The notes: a model not told the origin generated them from the letters alone. A DNA stretch of 35,814 nucleotides from Intrasporangium calvum (GCF_028446585.1 NZ_JAPFQL010000029.1:1-35814), one strand, 5' to 3'. Shown: positions 15,403 to 24,710, counted from the first letter of the stretch. A program made the numbers and translations.

Positions 15403-16890
15403 GTGGTACCAATGATTCATATGTGGCGAGTGAGAGAGTCGAGCAAGCCCCCTGCGAGGACGCGGTGGACCGCGATCGCAGCGGTTCTCGCCTGCACCGC
15501 TTCCCTCCTCGGCGGCTTCGCTGCCCGCGCCGACGACGTGCAGGACCAGAAGCGCCGCGCCGACCGGCGCATCGCTGCTCTCGGTGAGCAGCTCGAAGGC
15601 ACCAACGCCGCTCTGGCCAAGGCCTACGTCAACCTCGAGAAGACCCGAGCAGCCATCCCCATCGCCCAGCAACGGGTGAAGCAGGCCCAGGGCGCGCTCG
15701 CCCAGGCCCAGCAGGCCCAGGCCGAGGCCGAGGCGATCGAGGTCCGGGCCATCGCTGCCGAGGCCAAGGCCAGGGCGCACAACGACGAGGTGGCCCAGAA
15801 GCTCGCCGTCGCCCAGGCGAACGAGGCGCGCGCGGCGGAGAAGCTCGAGAAGAGCGGACGCGAGCTCCAGACGTCGCAGGACGCGCTGGACGCCTACGCT
15901 GCCGAGGTCTTCCAGGGCGGCGCCGTCACCGAGTCGCAGCTCGGGATGGTGTTTGGCTCCACCTCGCCGCAGGACTTCGCCAACCGCCTCGTCATGGCCG
16001 ACACGGCGAGCGCGGTCGCGAGCGACACCATCGACAAGCTCGCAGCCATGACGGCGGACAACACCGCGACCAAGGCCTACCTCACGTCGGTTCGCGGCGA
16101 GGTGGCCGAGCTGAAGCGGCTGGCCGAGAAGGCGCTGCAGGCGGCCGAGGCCGCGAGCGCGGCAGCGACCCAGGCACGCCAGCAGGCCGTCGTCGCCAAG
16201 AACAACGCCGCCACGGCGGCGAGCAACGCGACGGCCGCCAAGGCGGAGCTCGACTCGCTCAACGCCAAACAGACCGGCTACGCGGCCGACCTGCGCCAGC
16301 AGCGGGCGAACGAGAAGGCCCAGCTCGCAGAGGCCGAGCGGGCGGCCGCCAGACTCAAGGCGATCCTCGTTGAGCGAGCCCGCCAGGCCAAGCTCGCGGC
16401 GCAACGCGAGGCGGCTCGCAAGGAGGCCGCGGCCCGCGCAGCGGCCAAGAAGGCCGGACGGACCTACCGTCCGCCGCCCGCCGCCGTCACCCCCTCCAAC
16501 TACCTCTCCTATCCCGCCCGCGGCCCGATGACATCCGGCTTCGGGATGCGCTGGCACCCCGTCCTCCAGAAGTGGATGCTGCACGACGGTCTCGACTGGG
16601 GGGTCGCCTGCGGGACCCCGGTCTACGCGGCGGCGCCCGGCACGGTGATCCGGGCCGGCTGGCGGGAGAGCGGTTGGGGCAACCAGATCCTCATCGACCA
16701 CGGCATCCACCGGGGTGTCGACCTGGTGACGAGCTACAACCACCTGTCGAGCATCGTGGCGTGGGGCGGGAGCGTCCAACGGGGCCAGCTGATCGGCTAC
16801 AGCGGCACCACGGGCTACTCCACGGGCTGCCACCTGCACTTCGGCGTCTACGAGGACGGCACACCGGTCAACCCGCGCAACTGGCTCTGA
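15403..16890 (+). CDS. Secreted coiled-coil M23 family metallopeptidase (EnvC-like)
   Basis: This protein of about 495 residues is predicted to cleave peptidoglycan cross-bridges outside the membrane. A signal peptide (hydrophobic core AIAAVLACTASLLGGF, probable cut after ARA) is followed by about 300 residues of Ala/Glu/Lys/Gln-rich coiled coil, then a basic linker and a C-terminal LytM domain. The zinc-site motifs are intact: HDGLDWG (HxxxD) and CHLHFGVY (HxH). The coiled coil and the position directly after ftsEX suggest it is the hydrolase that FtsEX activates, as with EnvC and RipC. GTG 15403 is chosen because GGAGGTG lies 8 nt upstream; ATGs at 15412 and 15421 lack a well-placed site. 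The direct repeat GTGGTACC overlaps the start region. Confidence 0.88.
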   Translation: MVPMIHMWRVRESSKPPARTRWTAIAAVLACTASLLGGFAARADDVQDQKRRADRRIAALGEQLEGTNAALAKAYVNLEKTRAAIPIAQQRVKQAQGALAQAQQAQAEAEAIEVRAIAAEAKARAHNDEVAQKLAVAQANEARAAEKLEKSGRELQTSQDALDAYAAEVFQGGAVTESQLGMVFGSTSPQDFANRLVMADTASAVASDTIDKLAAMTADNTATKAYLTSVRGEVAELKRLAEKALQAAEAASAAATQARQQAVVAKNNAATAASNATAAKAELDSLNAKQTGYAADLRQQRANEKAQLAEAERAAARLKAILVERARQAKLAAQREAARKEAAARAAAKKAGRTYRPPPAAVTPSNYLSYPARGPMTSGFGMRWHPVLQKWMLHDGLDWGVACGTPVYAAAPGTVIRAGWRESGWGNQILIDHGIHRGVDLVTSYNHLSSIVAWGGSVQRGQLIGYSGTTGYSTGCHLHFGVYEDGTPVNPRNWL

Positions 16891-16959
16891 CGGGGCCGAG
16901 CCCGCAAACCGACTCCGGTTGTGACCCTTCCTCGGGGTAGCGTGGGGCGCGTCGCCACG

Positions 16960-16984
16960 GGAACCCAGCCCAGCGGCATACGTC
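16960..16984 (+). repeat. Dispersed intergenic repeat, copy 3 (upstream of smpB)
   Basis: This copy reads GGAACCCAG followed by the core CCCAGCGGCATACG and TC. It lies 27 nt before the smpB GTG and has the same orientation as smpB. A TAGCGT hexamer (16938-16943) lies upstream, so here the repeat would fall in the leader rather than upstream of the promoter. Confidence 0.8.
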
Positions 16985-17011
16985 CTGCTCTGTAGTGAAG
17001 GGAACGGTCCG

Positions 17012-17491
17012 GTGCCGAAGGAGAAGGGGCGGTCGCTCATCGCGAGCAACCGGAAGGCGCGCCACGACTACCACATCGAGGACACCTTCGAGGCTGGCAT
17101 CGTGCTCTCGGGCACCGAGGTCAAGGCCCTCCGGATGGGCCGTGCGTCCCTCGTGGACGGGTTTGCCATGTTCACCGGAGACGAGCTCTACCTCGAGAAC
17201 GTCCACATCCCCGAGTACCTCAACGGGACCTGGAACAACCACGCCCCCCGCCGTAAGCGCAAGCTGCTGCTGCACCGCGCCGAGCTGGAGAAGATCGCCG
17301 GCAAGACCCGGGAGAGCGGGCGCACGATCGTCCCGCTGGCGCTCTACTTCAAGGATGGCCGCGCGAAGGTCGAGATCGCCATCGCGACCGGCAAGAAGCA
17401 GTACGACAAGCGGCACGCCCTGCGCGAGCGGCAGGACCGGCGAGAGGCTGATCGCGCCATGAGCGTCGCCCACCGGGGCAGGCGGGTCTAG
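17012..17491 (+). CDS. smpB: SsrA-binding protein SmpB
   Basis: SmpB binds tmRNA and places it in the A site of stalled ribosomes so that the nascent chain is tagged for degradation. The 159-residue protein shows the family sequence throughout: [27 protein letters not shown] near the start, SLVDGFA and VHIPEY, then the basic C-terminal tail ([23 protein letters not shown]) that folds in the mRNA channel, cited here in part as KKQYDKRHA. The GTG start has GAAGGGAA about 8 nt upstream. Its RNA partner, ssrA, lies 7 kb downstream on the same strand. Both are preceded by the same dispersed repeat in the same orientation. Confidence 0.97.
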   Translation: MPKEKGRSLIASNRKARHDYHIEDTFEAGIVLSGTEVKALRMGRASLVDGFAMFTGDELYLENVHIPEYLNGTWNNHAPRRKRKLLLHRAELEKIAGKTRESGRTIVPLALYFKDGRAKVEIAIATGKKQYDKRHALRERQDRREADRAMSVAHRGRRV

Positions 17492-17494
17492 GCG

Positions 17495-19396
17495 ATGCGA
17501 CGGGGGGTCCGTGCGATCGTCGCACTCCTGCTGGGGGTGGGCTGGCTCATCCTGCCCGCCGGAGCCGCGGGCGCAGTCGGCGACGAGGCCATGGAGCGGT
17601 TCGCCGTCGTCTACGACCTCCAGCCGGACGGCAGCGTCGACGTCGCCGAGACCATCACGTGGCGCTTCCCGCCGGGAGAGCAACGCCACGGCATCTTCCG
17701 CAACATCGTGGTCCGGATGGGGTTCGGCGACCAGGAGGGCAAGTACCGCTACTTCGACCTCACCGATGTCGAGGTCTCGAGTCCGTCCGGTGCGCCCGCC
17801 GCGTTCAGGGTCAGCGACAACGGCGCGGCCAAGGAGATCCGGATCGGCAGCGCCGACGAGTGGACCGAGGGCACGCAGGTCTACGAGGTGCGCTACACCC
17901 TGCACAACGTGCTCAACCCGATCACCGGGACCGGCGGTGCCGCCGATACGGTCGAGTTCCACTACAACGTCTTCGGCAGCAACGAGCTGACCGCCCGCGA
18001 TCGCGTCAACGTCGTCGTCAAGGCGCCGGCCCCCTCGACCCAGGTGGCCTGCTACGAGGGCGACGCAGGCTCTGACACGACCTGCCAGTCGACCGCAGGG
18101 GACCCGACCACGTTCGCCGCGATGGGACTGGGCCCCGGCGAGGCCATGACCGTCATCGCGGGCTACCCGGCCGCCGCGTTCGCCGACCCCCGGCCGGACG
18201 TGCGCGACGGCGACGCCGGCTCCAGCTACGGCGGAAGCGCCGCGACCGCCGCCAACGCCGCCGCCGTCGCAGCGGGCGTCGGGGCACCCGTGCTCGCGAT
18301 CGCGGTCATGGGGGCGCTGGTCTGGACGCGGGGGCGGGACGAGCGCTATGCCGACCTCACGCCAGGACTCAGCCCTTCGGTCGCGGACCGGCAGACGCAG
18401 GCGACGACGCGTGAGCGACCCGGGACCATCGCCGTCCAGTTCCACCCACCGCCCGGTGTCCCACCCGGCCTGGTCGGCACGATCCTCGACGAGCGGGCCA
18501 ACCCGATCGACGTCTCCGCGACCCTCATCGACCTGGCGGTGCGCGGCCACGTGCGCATCGAGGAGGTCGAGGGTGGTGGCATCTTCCGGCGCACCGACTG
18601 GAACATCGTCCGGCTCGCCCCGCCGCGGGACGATGTCCTGCTCCCGTTCGAGCGGCGGCTGCTCGACGGCATCTTCAGCTCCCGTGGCGACGTCGTAGCG
18701 CTGTCCCAGATGAAGAACACCTTCGCGAGCACCCTGAAGAGCATCCAGGGCGACATGTACGACGAGGTCGTGACGCGTCACTGGTTCCGTTCGTCGCCGC
18801 AGCTGCAGCGCGGCGTGTGGCAGGGCTTGGGCGCGGTCATCGCCGTCGTCGGCGGCATGATCCTCTTCTACGGCCAGAGCGCGGTCTCGGCGCTGATGGG
18901 GGCAGGGTTCAGTGGCGGGGCCGTCCTCGGCGTCGGGCTGCTCGTCTCCGGGGCCATCGTCTGGTTCCTCGGGGGCCGGATGGCCGCCAAGACCGCTGAG
19001 GGGTCCGCGGTGCTGGCCCAGTCGCTCGGTTTCAAGGAGTACCTCACGACGGCCGAGGCCGGGCAGATCGCCTTCGAGGAGGCGAGCAACATCTTCAGCC
19101 GCTACCTTCCCTACGCCGTCGTCTTCGGCGTGGCCGACCGGTGGGCGCGCACGTTCGCCGAGGTGGCTCAGGCCGCCGAGGCGGTGGGCCGGCCCATCAT
19201 GATGCCGACGTGGTACGTCTGGAGCGGATCCGCCTTCCCTGACTTCACCAGCATCGCCAGCGGCGTGGAGAGCTTCTCGACGACCTCGACCGGGACGTTC
19301 ACCTCCACCCCGGGCTCGTCGGGGAGCTCCGGGTTCTCCGGCGGAGGCGGGTTCAGCGGGTCCGGCGGCGGAGGCTCCTCGTCCGGGTCGTGGTGA
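17495..19396 (+). CDS. DUF2207 family membrane protein
   Basis: This 633-residue DUF2207-type protein has a signal peptide (about 1-29). An extracytoplasmic domain of about 220 residues follows (VVYDLQPDGSVDVAETITWRF, here cited as DLQPDGSVDVAETI), then a membrane helix near 250-275. A cytoplasmic region carries a winged-helix-like LIDLAVRGHVRIEEV segment, and two more helices lie near 447-485. The C-terminus is low-complexity Gly/Ser (GGGGFSGSGGGGSSSGSW), a common ending in this family. Its start lies 3 nt after the smpB stop, so it is probably co-transcribed and coupled. The biochemical role of DUF2207 is not known; envelope association is the only safe inference. Confidence 0.85.
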   Translation: MRRGVRAIVALLLGVGWLILPAGAAGAVGDEAMERFAVVYDLQPDGSVDVAETITWRFPPGEQRHGIFRNIVVRMGFGDQEGKYRYFDLTDVEVSSPSGAPAAFRVSDNGAAKEIRIGSADEWTEGTQVYEVRYTLHNVLNPITGTGGAADTVEFHYNVFGSNELTARDRVNVVVKAPAPSTQVACYEGDAGSDTTCQSTAGDPTTFAAMGLGPGEAMTVIAGYPAAAFADPRPDVRDGDAGSSYGGSAATAANAAAVAAGVGAPVLAIAVMGALVWTRGRDERYADLTPGLSPSVADRQTQATTRERPGTIAVQFHPPPGVPPGLVGTILDERANPIDVSATLIDLAVRGHVRIEEVEGGGIFRRTDWNIVRLAPPRDDVLLPFERRLLDGIFSSRGDVVALSQMKNTFASTLKSIQGDMYDEVVTRHWFRSSPQLQRGVWQGLGAVIAVVGGMILFYGQSAVSALMGAGFSGGAVLGVGLLVSGAIVWFLGGRMAAKTAEGSAVLAQSLGFKEYLTTAEAGQIAFEEASNIFSRYLPYAVVFGVADRWARTFAEVAQAAEAVGRPIMMPTWYVWSGSAFPDFTSIASGVESFSTTSTGTFTSTPGSSGSSGFSGGGGFSGSGGGGSSSGSW

Positions 19397-19425
19397 GGCG
19401 TCCGGCGGCCGGGTAGGGCATCGGT

Positions 19426-21063
19426 ATGCCAGCGGACCCGCACGAGCTGCTCGAGCCCTACCGTCGCAAGCGCGACTTCGGTCGGACTCCCGAGCCGTCG
19501 GGTGACCGGTCCGGCACCGCCAATCAGGCCGGCAGCGACGGCGACCGTCGTTTCGTCGTCCAGCGACATCGGGCCCGCCGCCTGCACTACGACTTCCGCC
19601 TGGAGATCGATGGAGTGTTGGCGAGCTGGGCCGTGCCACGGGGCCCGACCCTGGACCCGGACGTGCGCCGCCTCGCCGTGCACGTCGAGGACCACCCCAT
19701 GGCGTACGAGCTGTTCGAGGGCGTGATCCCCGCGGGCGAGTACGGCGGGGGCGACGTGATCGTCTGGGACCGGGGGACGTGGCGGCCGGCCGACACCGAC
19801 GACCCCGACGACCCCGCCGAGGCCGTGCGTCGCGGCGAGCTGCACCTCGACCTGGTCGGGGAGCGGCTGCGCGGCCGGTTCGTGCTCGTGCGGACCGGCA
19901 GGGACGGCGCGTCCAGCGGATCGACCGGCAAGGAACAGTGGCTGCTGCTGCACAAGCGGGACTCGGATGCCGTCGCGGGTTGGGACGCCGAGGACCACCC
20001 CACCTCGGTCCTCAGCGGTCGCACCAACGACGAGGTCAAGGCGGCGCCGGACCGGGTGTGGCGGTCCGACCTGCCGGCCGAACAGGCGTCGGTGCCGGTC
20101 GGGGAGACGGTCGACGGCCCGTCCGAGGACGAGCTGACGGCCCTCGCCGACCTGGGGCGACAGGGCACCTGGGAGGTGCACGGGCGTCGGCTCAAGGTCA
20201 CGAACCTCGACAAGGTCCTCTTCCCGCCCCGGGAGGGGGAGGAGCCGGTCACCAAGCGCGAGCTGCTCGCCTACGCAGCGCGGATCGCACCCGTGCTCCT
20301 GCCCTACCTGCGCGGCCGGGCGCTCAACATGCACCGCTACCCGGACGGGGCGGCGCGCAAGGGTTTCTGGCACAAGGAGGTCCCGGACCACGCACCTGAC
20401 TGGGTGGCCCGCTGGCGCAACCCCGAGGCCGACCCGGACGAGACACAGTTCTACGTCGTGGTCGACGAGCCCGCCACCCTGGTGTGGGTCGCGGGCTTCG
20501 GGGCCCTCGAGTGGCACCCGTGGACGTCCCCGACCGAGGCGCCGGACCGCCCCTCCTACGTGCTGTTCGACATCGACCCGGGCGAGCGGACCGCGTGGGG
20601 CGAGGTCGTCGAACTCGCCCGCCTGCACCGGACCGCCTTCGAGCACCTCGGCCTGCGTGCCTATCCCAAGCTGACCGGCAAACGCGGGATCCAGGTCTGG
20701 GTGCCGATCTCGCGGGGCCCGAGCTTCGACGAGACGCGGGAATGGGCAGAGCGCGTGTCCAGGACGGTGGGGGCGATCCACCCGGACCTCGTCAGCTGGA
20801 AGTGGCAGAAGCGCGAGCGTGGGGGACTCGCGCGACTCGACTACACCCAGAACGCCGTCAACAAGACGCTCGTCGCCCCGTACAGCCCGCGGGCCGCCGC
20901 CGGAGCACCGGTGTCCGCCCCCATCACGTGGGACGAGCTCGACGACCCCGACCTGCGTCCGGACCGTTTCACGATCCGCTCGATCCTCGACCGGGTCGAC
21001 GAGCGGGGCGACCTCTTCCGTGGGGCGCTCGCGCAGGACCAGCAGCTGCCGATCCTGCGCTGA
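19426..21063 (+). CDS. ligD: LigD-type phosphoesterase-polymerase (no ligase domain)
   Basis: This 545-residue protein fuses two of the three modules of the non-homologous end-joining enzyme LigD. An N-terminal 3'-phosphoesterase domain (about 40-165: LHYDFRLEIDGVLASWAVPRGP cited as HYDFRLEIDG; HPMAYELFEGVIPAGEYGGG cited as GVIPAGEYGGG) trims 3' ends. A C-terminal primase-like polymerase (about 240-545) has the catalytic pair in LFDIDPG near 381 and PKLTGKRGIQVW. The ATP-dependent ligase module is absent, so a separate ligase and a Ku protein should be encoded elsewhere. The module order PE-POL differs from Pseudomonas LigD (PE-LIG-POL). It follows the DUF2207 gene by 29 nt and converges on pyruvate carboxylase. 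Confidence 0.9.
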   Translation: MPADPHELLEPYRRKRDFGRTPEPSGDRSGTANQAGSDGDRRFVVQRHRARRLHYDFRLEIDGVLASWAVPRGPTLDPDVRRLAVHVEDHPMAYELFEGVIPAGEYGGGDVIVWDRGTWRPADTDDPDDPAEAVRRGELHLDLVGERLRGRFVLVRTGRDGASSGSTGKEQWLLLHKRDSDAVAGWDAEDHPTSVLSGRTNDEVKAAPDRVWRSDLPAEQASVPVGETVDGPSEDELTALADLGRQGTWEVHGRRLKVTNLDKVLFPPREGEEPVTKRELLAYAARIAPVLLPYLRGRALNMHRYPDGAARKGFWHKEVPDHAPDWVARWRNPEADPDETQFYVVVDEPATLVWVAGFGALEWHPWTSPTEAPDRPSYVLFDIDPGERTAWGEVVELARLHRTAFEHLGLRAYPKLTGKRGIQVWVPISRGPSFDETREWAERVSRTVGAIHPDLVSWKWQKRERGGLARLDYTQNAVNKTLVAPYSPRAAAGAPVSAPITWDELDDPDLRPDRFTIRSILDRVDERGDLFRGALAQDQQLPILR

Positions 21064-21075
21064 CCCAGCTGATGT

Positions 21076-21114
21076 GGTCAGTCGATGAGCTCAGCCGATG
21101 AGGTCAGCCGACGA
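21076..21114 (+). repeat. 13-bp tandem repeat (3 units) at the ligD/pyc convergence
   Basis: Three adjacent 13-bp units of the form GGTCAGTCGATGA (21076-21088), GCTCAGCCGATGA (21089-21101) and GGTCAGCCGACGA (21102-21114) fill the gap between the two 3' ends. The last unit covers the pyc stop codon. No terminator hairpin is visible here. Confidence 0.7.
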
Positions 21115-24100
21115 CCACGAGGAGGTCGCCGCCCTCGACCTGCTGCTGCGTGCCGATCGCGACGCGGGACACGGTGCCGGCGGTGGGGCTGGTGATGTTG
21201 GCCTCCATCTTCATCGCCTCGATGGTCGCAACCACTCCACCGGCCTCGACGCGGTCGCCCTCGGCCACCGCGAGGGTGACGACGCCGGCGAACGGCGCCG
21301 CGACCTGGCCGGGAACGGCTGGGTCGGCCTTCTCCGCGGACTTCACGTCCGCCTCCACCGAGCGGTCCCTGACCTGGATCGGCCGGAACTGCCCGCCGAG
21401 GGTGCACATGACGGTGCGCATGCCTTTCGAGTCGGCCTCGCCGACCGACTGGACGCCGATGATGAGGCGCTTGCCCTGCTCGATGTCGACCTCGTACTCC
21501 TCGCCGTGGACGAGCCCGTGGAGGAACTCCACGGTCCCCAGCACGGACAGGTCGCCGTAGGCCTCGCGCGACGCCTCGAACTCCTTGGTCGGGCCGGGGA
21601 AGAGCAGCTGGTTGAGCGTGCGCCGGGGGTCGGTGGCGAGGGCCTGCTCCTGCTCCGGGGTCAGCTCCGTCAGGCGTGGACGGGCCTGACGACCGGCGAG
21701 GGCCTTGGTCCGGAAGGGCTCCGGCCAGCCGCCGGGCGGGTCGCCGAGCTCGCCGTTGAGGAAGCCGATCACCGAGTCGGGGATGTCGTACTTCTGCGGG
21801 TCGGCCTCGAAGTCGGCCGGGTCGGCGCCGGCACCGACGAGCGCGAGGGCGAGGTCACCGACGACCTTGCTGCTCGGCGTCACCTTGACGATGTTGCCGA
21901 GGATCCGGTTCGCCGCGGCGTAGGTGTCCTCGATGGCCTCGAAGCGATCGCCGAGGCCGAGGGCGATCGCCTGCTGGCGGAGGTTGGACAGCTGCCCGCC
22001 GGGGATCTCGTGGAAGTAGACCCGTCCGGTCGGCGACTCGAGCCCCGACTCGAAGGGCCGGTAGAGGTGCCGGACGGCCTCCCAGTACGGCTCGAGCGAG
22101 AAGACGTGGTCGATGTCGAGGCCGGTGGGCCGGTCGGTGTGGTCGGTCGCCGCGACGAGGGCGGACAGCGACGGCTGTGACGTGGTGCCCGCCATGGTGG
22201 CGGTGGCGGCGTCGACCGCGTCGACCCCCGCGTCGATGGCGGCGAGGAGGGTGCCGATCTGCCCGCCGGCCGTGTCGTGCGTGTGCAGGTGGACCGGGAG
22301 GTCGAACCGCTCACGCAGGGCGGTGACGAGGCGTGCCGCCGCGGGGGCTCGGAGCAGCCCGGCCATGTCCTTGATGGCGAGGACGTGGGCGCCGGTCTCG
22401 ACGATCTGCTCGGCGAGCCGCAGGTAGTAGTCGAGCGTGTAGAGCGACTCGGTGGGGGAGAGCAGGTCGCCCGTGTAGCAGAGGGCCACTTCGGCGACCG
22501 CCGTGCCGGTCTCGAGGACCGCCTCGACGGCGGGCCGCATCTGCGACACGTCGTTGAGCGAGTCGAAGATGCGGAAGATGTCGAGCCCGGTCCGGGCGGC
22601 CTCGTGGACGAAGGCGTCGGTCACCGCCGTCGGGTAGGGCGTGTAGCCGACCGTGTTGCGACCCCGCAGGAGCATCTGGAGGGGCACGTTCGGCATGGCC
22701 TGGCGCAGGGCCGCCAGCCGCTCCCACGGGTCCTCGGCGAGGAAGCGCAGCGCCACGTCGTAGGTGGCGCCGCCCCACGCCTCGACGGACAGCAGCTGCG
22801 GGGTCAGGTGGGCGACGTGTCCGGCGACGTGGAGCAGGTCGCGCGTCCGCATCCGGGTGGCGAGCAGTGACTGGTGGGCGTCGCGGAAGGTCGTGTCGGT
22901 CACTGCGACCTGGGTCTGCTCGCGCAGTCGCCGGGCGAACTCAACCGGGCCGACCTCGAGGAGCAGGTCGCGCGAACCGCGCGGCAGCGCTGCGTCGGAC
23001 AGGACCGGCAGCTTGGCTCGCGGCCGCACGCGGGTCGTGGCCGGACCGTGCGGCTGGTTGACCGTCACGTCGGCGAGATAGGTGAGCAGGCGGGTGGCGC
23101 GGTCGGCGGAGACCTTGGCGGTCAGCAGCTCGGGCCGCTCGTCGATGAAGGAGGTGGTCGCCGAGCCCGCCTGGAAGGTCGGGTCGGCCACCACGGCCAT
23201 CAGGAAGGGGATGTTCGTCGAGACGCCGCGGATCCGGAACTCCGCCAGGGCCCGCTGCGCCCGACGGACCGCCATCGGGAAGGTCCGGCCCCGGCAGGTG
23301 AGCTTGACGAGCATCGAGTCGAAGTGGGCGCTGATCTCGGCGCCGACGAACACGGTCCCACCGTCGAGCCGCACGCCGCTGCCGCCGGCCGACCGGTAGG
23401 TCGTGATCGTGCCGGCGTCCGGACGGAAGCCGTTGGCCGGGTCCTCCGTCGTGATCCGGCACTGCATCGCGAAACCCCGCGTGCGGATGTCCGCCTGGCG
23501 CAGGCCGAGCGACTCGAGGGTGTCACCGGACGCGATCTGCATCTGGGTCACCACGAGGTCGACGTCGGTGACCTCCTCGGTGACGGTGTGCTCGACCTGG
23601 ATCCGTGGGTTCATCTCGATGAAGACGTAGCGGCCGTCCTCGCCGAGCAGGAACTCGACCGTCCCGGCGTTGCGGTAGCCGATCGACCGGGCGAAGGCCA
23701 CCGCGTCGGCGCACATCTGGTCGCGCAGCTGGGCGTCGAGGTTGGGTGCCGGGGCGATCTCGACGACCTTCTGGTGGCGGCGCTGCACCGAGCAGTCCCG
23801 CTCGAACAGGTGGATGACGTCCCCCGTCGCGTCGGCCAGCACCTGCACCTCGATGTGCCGCGGGTTGACCACGGCCTCCTCGAGGTAGAGCGTCGGGTCG
23901 CCGAAGGCGGACTCGGCCTCGCGCTGCGCGGCCTGGAGCGCCTCCGCCAGCAGCTCCGGCCGGTCGACCCGGCGCATGCCGCGCCCGCCACCACCGGACA
24001 CGGCCTTGACGAAGACGGGGAAGCCGATCTCGGCCGCGGCTGCCTCGAGCTCGGCGAGGTCGGTGCTGGCGCCGGAACCGCGCAAGGTCGGCAGCCCGGC

Positions 24101-24478
24101 CGCGCGGGCTGCCGCGATCGCCCGGGCCTTGTTGCCGGTCAGGTGCAGGACCGACGGTGGCGGCCCGATGAACGTGATGCCCTCGCGCTCGCACGCCTCG
24201 GCCAGGAGCGGGTTCTCGGACAGGAACCCGTAGCCGGGATAGATCGCGTCGGCGCCGGCGGCCACGGCCTGTGCGACGACGGCCTCGTGGTCGAGGTAGG
24301 AGCGGACCGGGTGGCCTTCCTCCCCGATCTGGTAGGCCTCGTCGGCCTTGAGGCGGTGCTCCGACTTGCGGTCCTCGTAGGGAAAGACGGCAACGGTGCG
24401 GGCGCCGAGCTCGGTGGCGGCCCGGAAAGCGCGGACAGCGATCTCACCGCGGTTGGCGACGAGGACCTTGCGGAACAT
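21104..24478 (-). CDS. pyc: Pyruvate carboxylase
   Basis: This 1124-residue biotin enzyme carboxylates pyruvate to oxaloacetate with ATP and bicarbonate, replenishing the citric acid cycle. The full three-part layout is present: biotin carboxylase (about 1-450: KVLVANRGEIAVR, ATP-grasp KAVSGGGGRGMR, EMNPRIQVEHTVTE), carboxyltransferase (about 530-830: TFRDAHQSLLATRMRT, AIKDMAGLLR, HTHDTAGGQ) and a C-terminal biotinyl domain with AMKM, the acceptor Lys being residue 1090. The length is typical of single-chain PYC. The ATG is preceded by GGAGGTC. It is monocistronic, convergent with ligD and divergent from ssrA. Nothing is truncated. Confidence 0.97.
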   Translation of the reverse strand: MFRKVLVANRGEIAVRAFRAATELGARTVAVFPYEDRKSEHRLKADEAYQIGEEGHPVRSYLDHEAVVAQAVAAGADAIYPGYGFLSENPLLAEACEREGITFIGPPPSVLHLTGNKARAIAAARAAGLPTLRGSGASTDLAELEAAAAEIGFPVFVKAVSGGGGRGMRRVDRPELLAEALQAAQREAESAFGDPTLYLEEAVVNPRHIEVQVLADATGDVIHLFERDCSVQRRHQKVVEIAPAPNLDAQLRDQMCADAVAFARSIGYRNAGTVEFLLGEDGRYVFIEMNPRIQVEHTVTEEVTDVDLVVTQMQIASGDTLESLGLRQADIRTRGFAMQCRITTEDPANGFRPDAGTITTYRSAGGSGVRLDGGTVFVGAEISAHFDSMLVKLTCRGRTFPMAVRRAQRALAEFRIRGVSTNIPFLMAVVADPTFQAGSATTSFIDERPELLTAKVSADRATRLLTYLADVTVNQPHGPATTRVRPRAKLPVLSDAALPRGSRDLLLEVGPVEFARRLREQTQVAVTDTTFRDAHQSLLATRMRTRDLLHVAGHVAHLTPQLLSVEAWGGATYDVALRFLAEDPWERLAALRQAMPNVPLQMLLRGRNTVGYTPYPTAVTDAFVHEAARTGLDIFRIFDSLNDVSQMRPAVEAVLETGTAVAEVALCYTGDLLSPTESLYTLDYYLRLAEQIVETGAHVLAIKDMAGLLRAPAAARLVTALRERFDLPVHLHTHDTAGGQIGTLLAAIDAGVDAVDAATATMAGTTSQPSLSALVAATDHTDRPTGLDIDHVFSLEPYWEAVRHLYRPFESGLESPTGRVYFHEIPGGQLSNLRQQAIALGLGDRFEAIEDTYAAANRILGNIVKVTPSSKVVGDLALALVGAGADPADFEADPQKYDIPDSVIGFLNGELGDPPGGWPEPFRTKALAGRQARPRLTELTPEQEQALATDPRRTLNQLLFPGPTKEFEASREAYGDLSVLGTVEFLHGLVHGEEYEVDIEQGKRLIIGVQSVGEADSKGMRTVMCTLGGQFRPIQVRDRSVEADVKSAEKADPAVPGQVAAPFAGVVTLAVAEGDRVEAGGVVATIEAMKMEANITSPTAGTVSRVAIGTQQQVEGGDLLVVVG

Positions 24479-24619
24479 GTGACCTCCAGCGTGGGTGGCG
24501 TGGCGGTTCGCAGCCTAGTGGCGCACTTCACAGGCCAGCCGCTTCGGTCCCATCCTGAGACGCGGCGGATGAGACAGGAGGCGCGGAGCCCGCCGGCCAC
24601 CTTGCCCGCGGGCCCCGTT

Positions 24620-24642
24620 GAACGAGCCCAGCGGCATACGGC
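24620..24642 (+). repeat. Dispersed intergenic repeat, copy 4 (upstream of ssrA)
   Basis: This copy reads GAACGAG followed by the core CCCAGCGGCATACGG and C. It lies 98 nt before the tmRNA 5' end, in the same orientation as ssrA, within the pyc-ssrA divergent gap. Confidence 0.8.
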
Positions 24643-24704
24643 TGGGAATGTCCGTGGCGCCGATGTCGTTCCCAAGGCATACTCTGGAGTCGCACGAGCG
24701 GCGA

Positions 24705-24710
24705 TTGACA
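24705..24710 (+). promoter_or_regulatory. Candidate -35 of ssrA (TTGACA)
   Basis: A perfect TTGACA lies 30 nt before the mature tmRNA 5' end, the correct place for a -35 if transcription starts close to the mature end. The matching -10 region (around 24729-24734) is a poor fit, so the promoter call is tentative. Confidence 0.4.

Noticed and set aside
16960-16984. Reading repeat copy 3 as an ECF-sigma promoter (GGAAC, 16 nt, CGTC)
   Set aside because: Only this copy has CGTC; the others have CGGC or CGGG, and half of the copies face away from the gene. The spacer, not the two boxes, is the most conserved part.
16868-19639. 923-codon ORF on the minus strand
   Set aside because: It covers smpB and the DUF2207 gene in antisense and gives a low-complexity Arg/Gly/Asp product. 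It is a GC-bias artefact.
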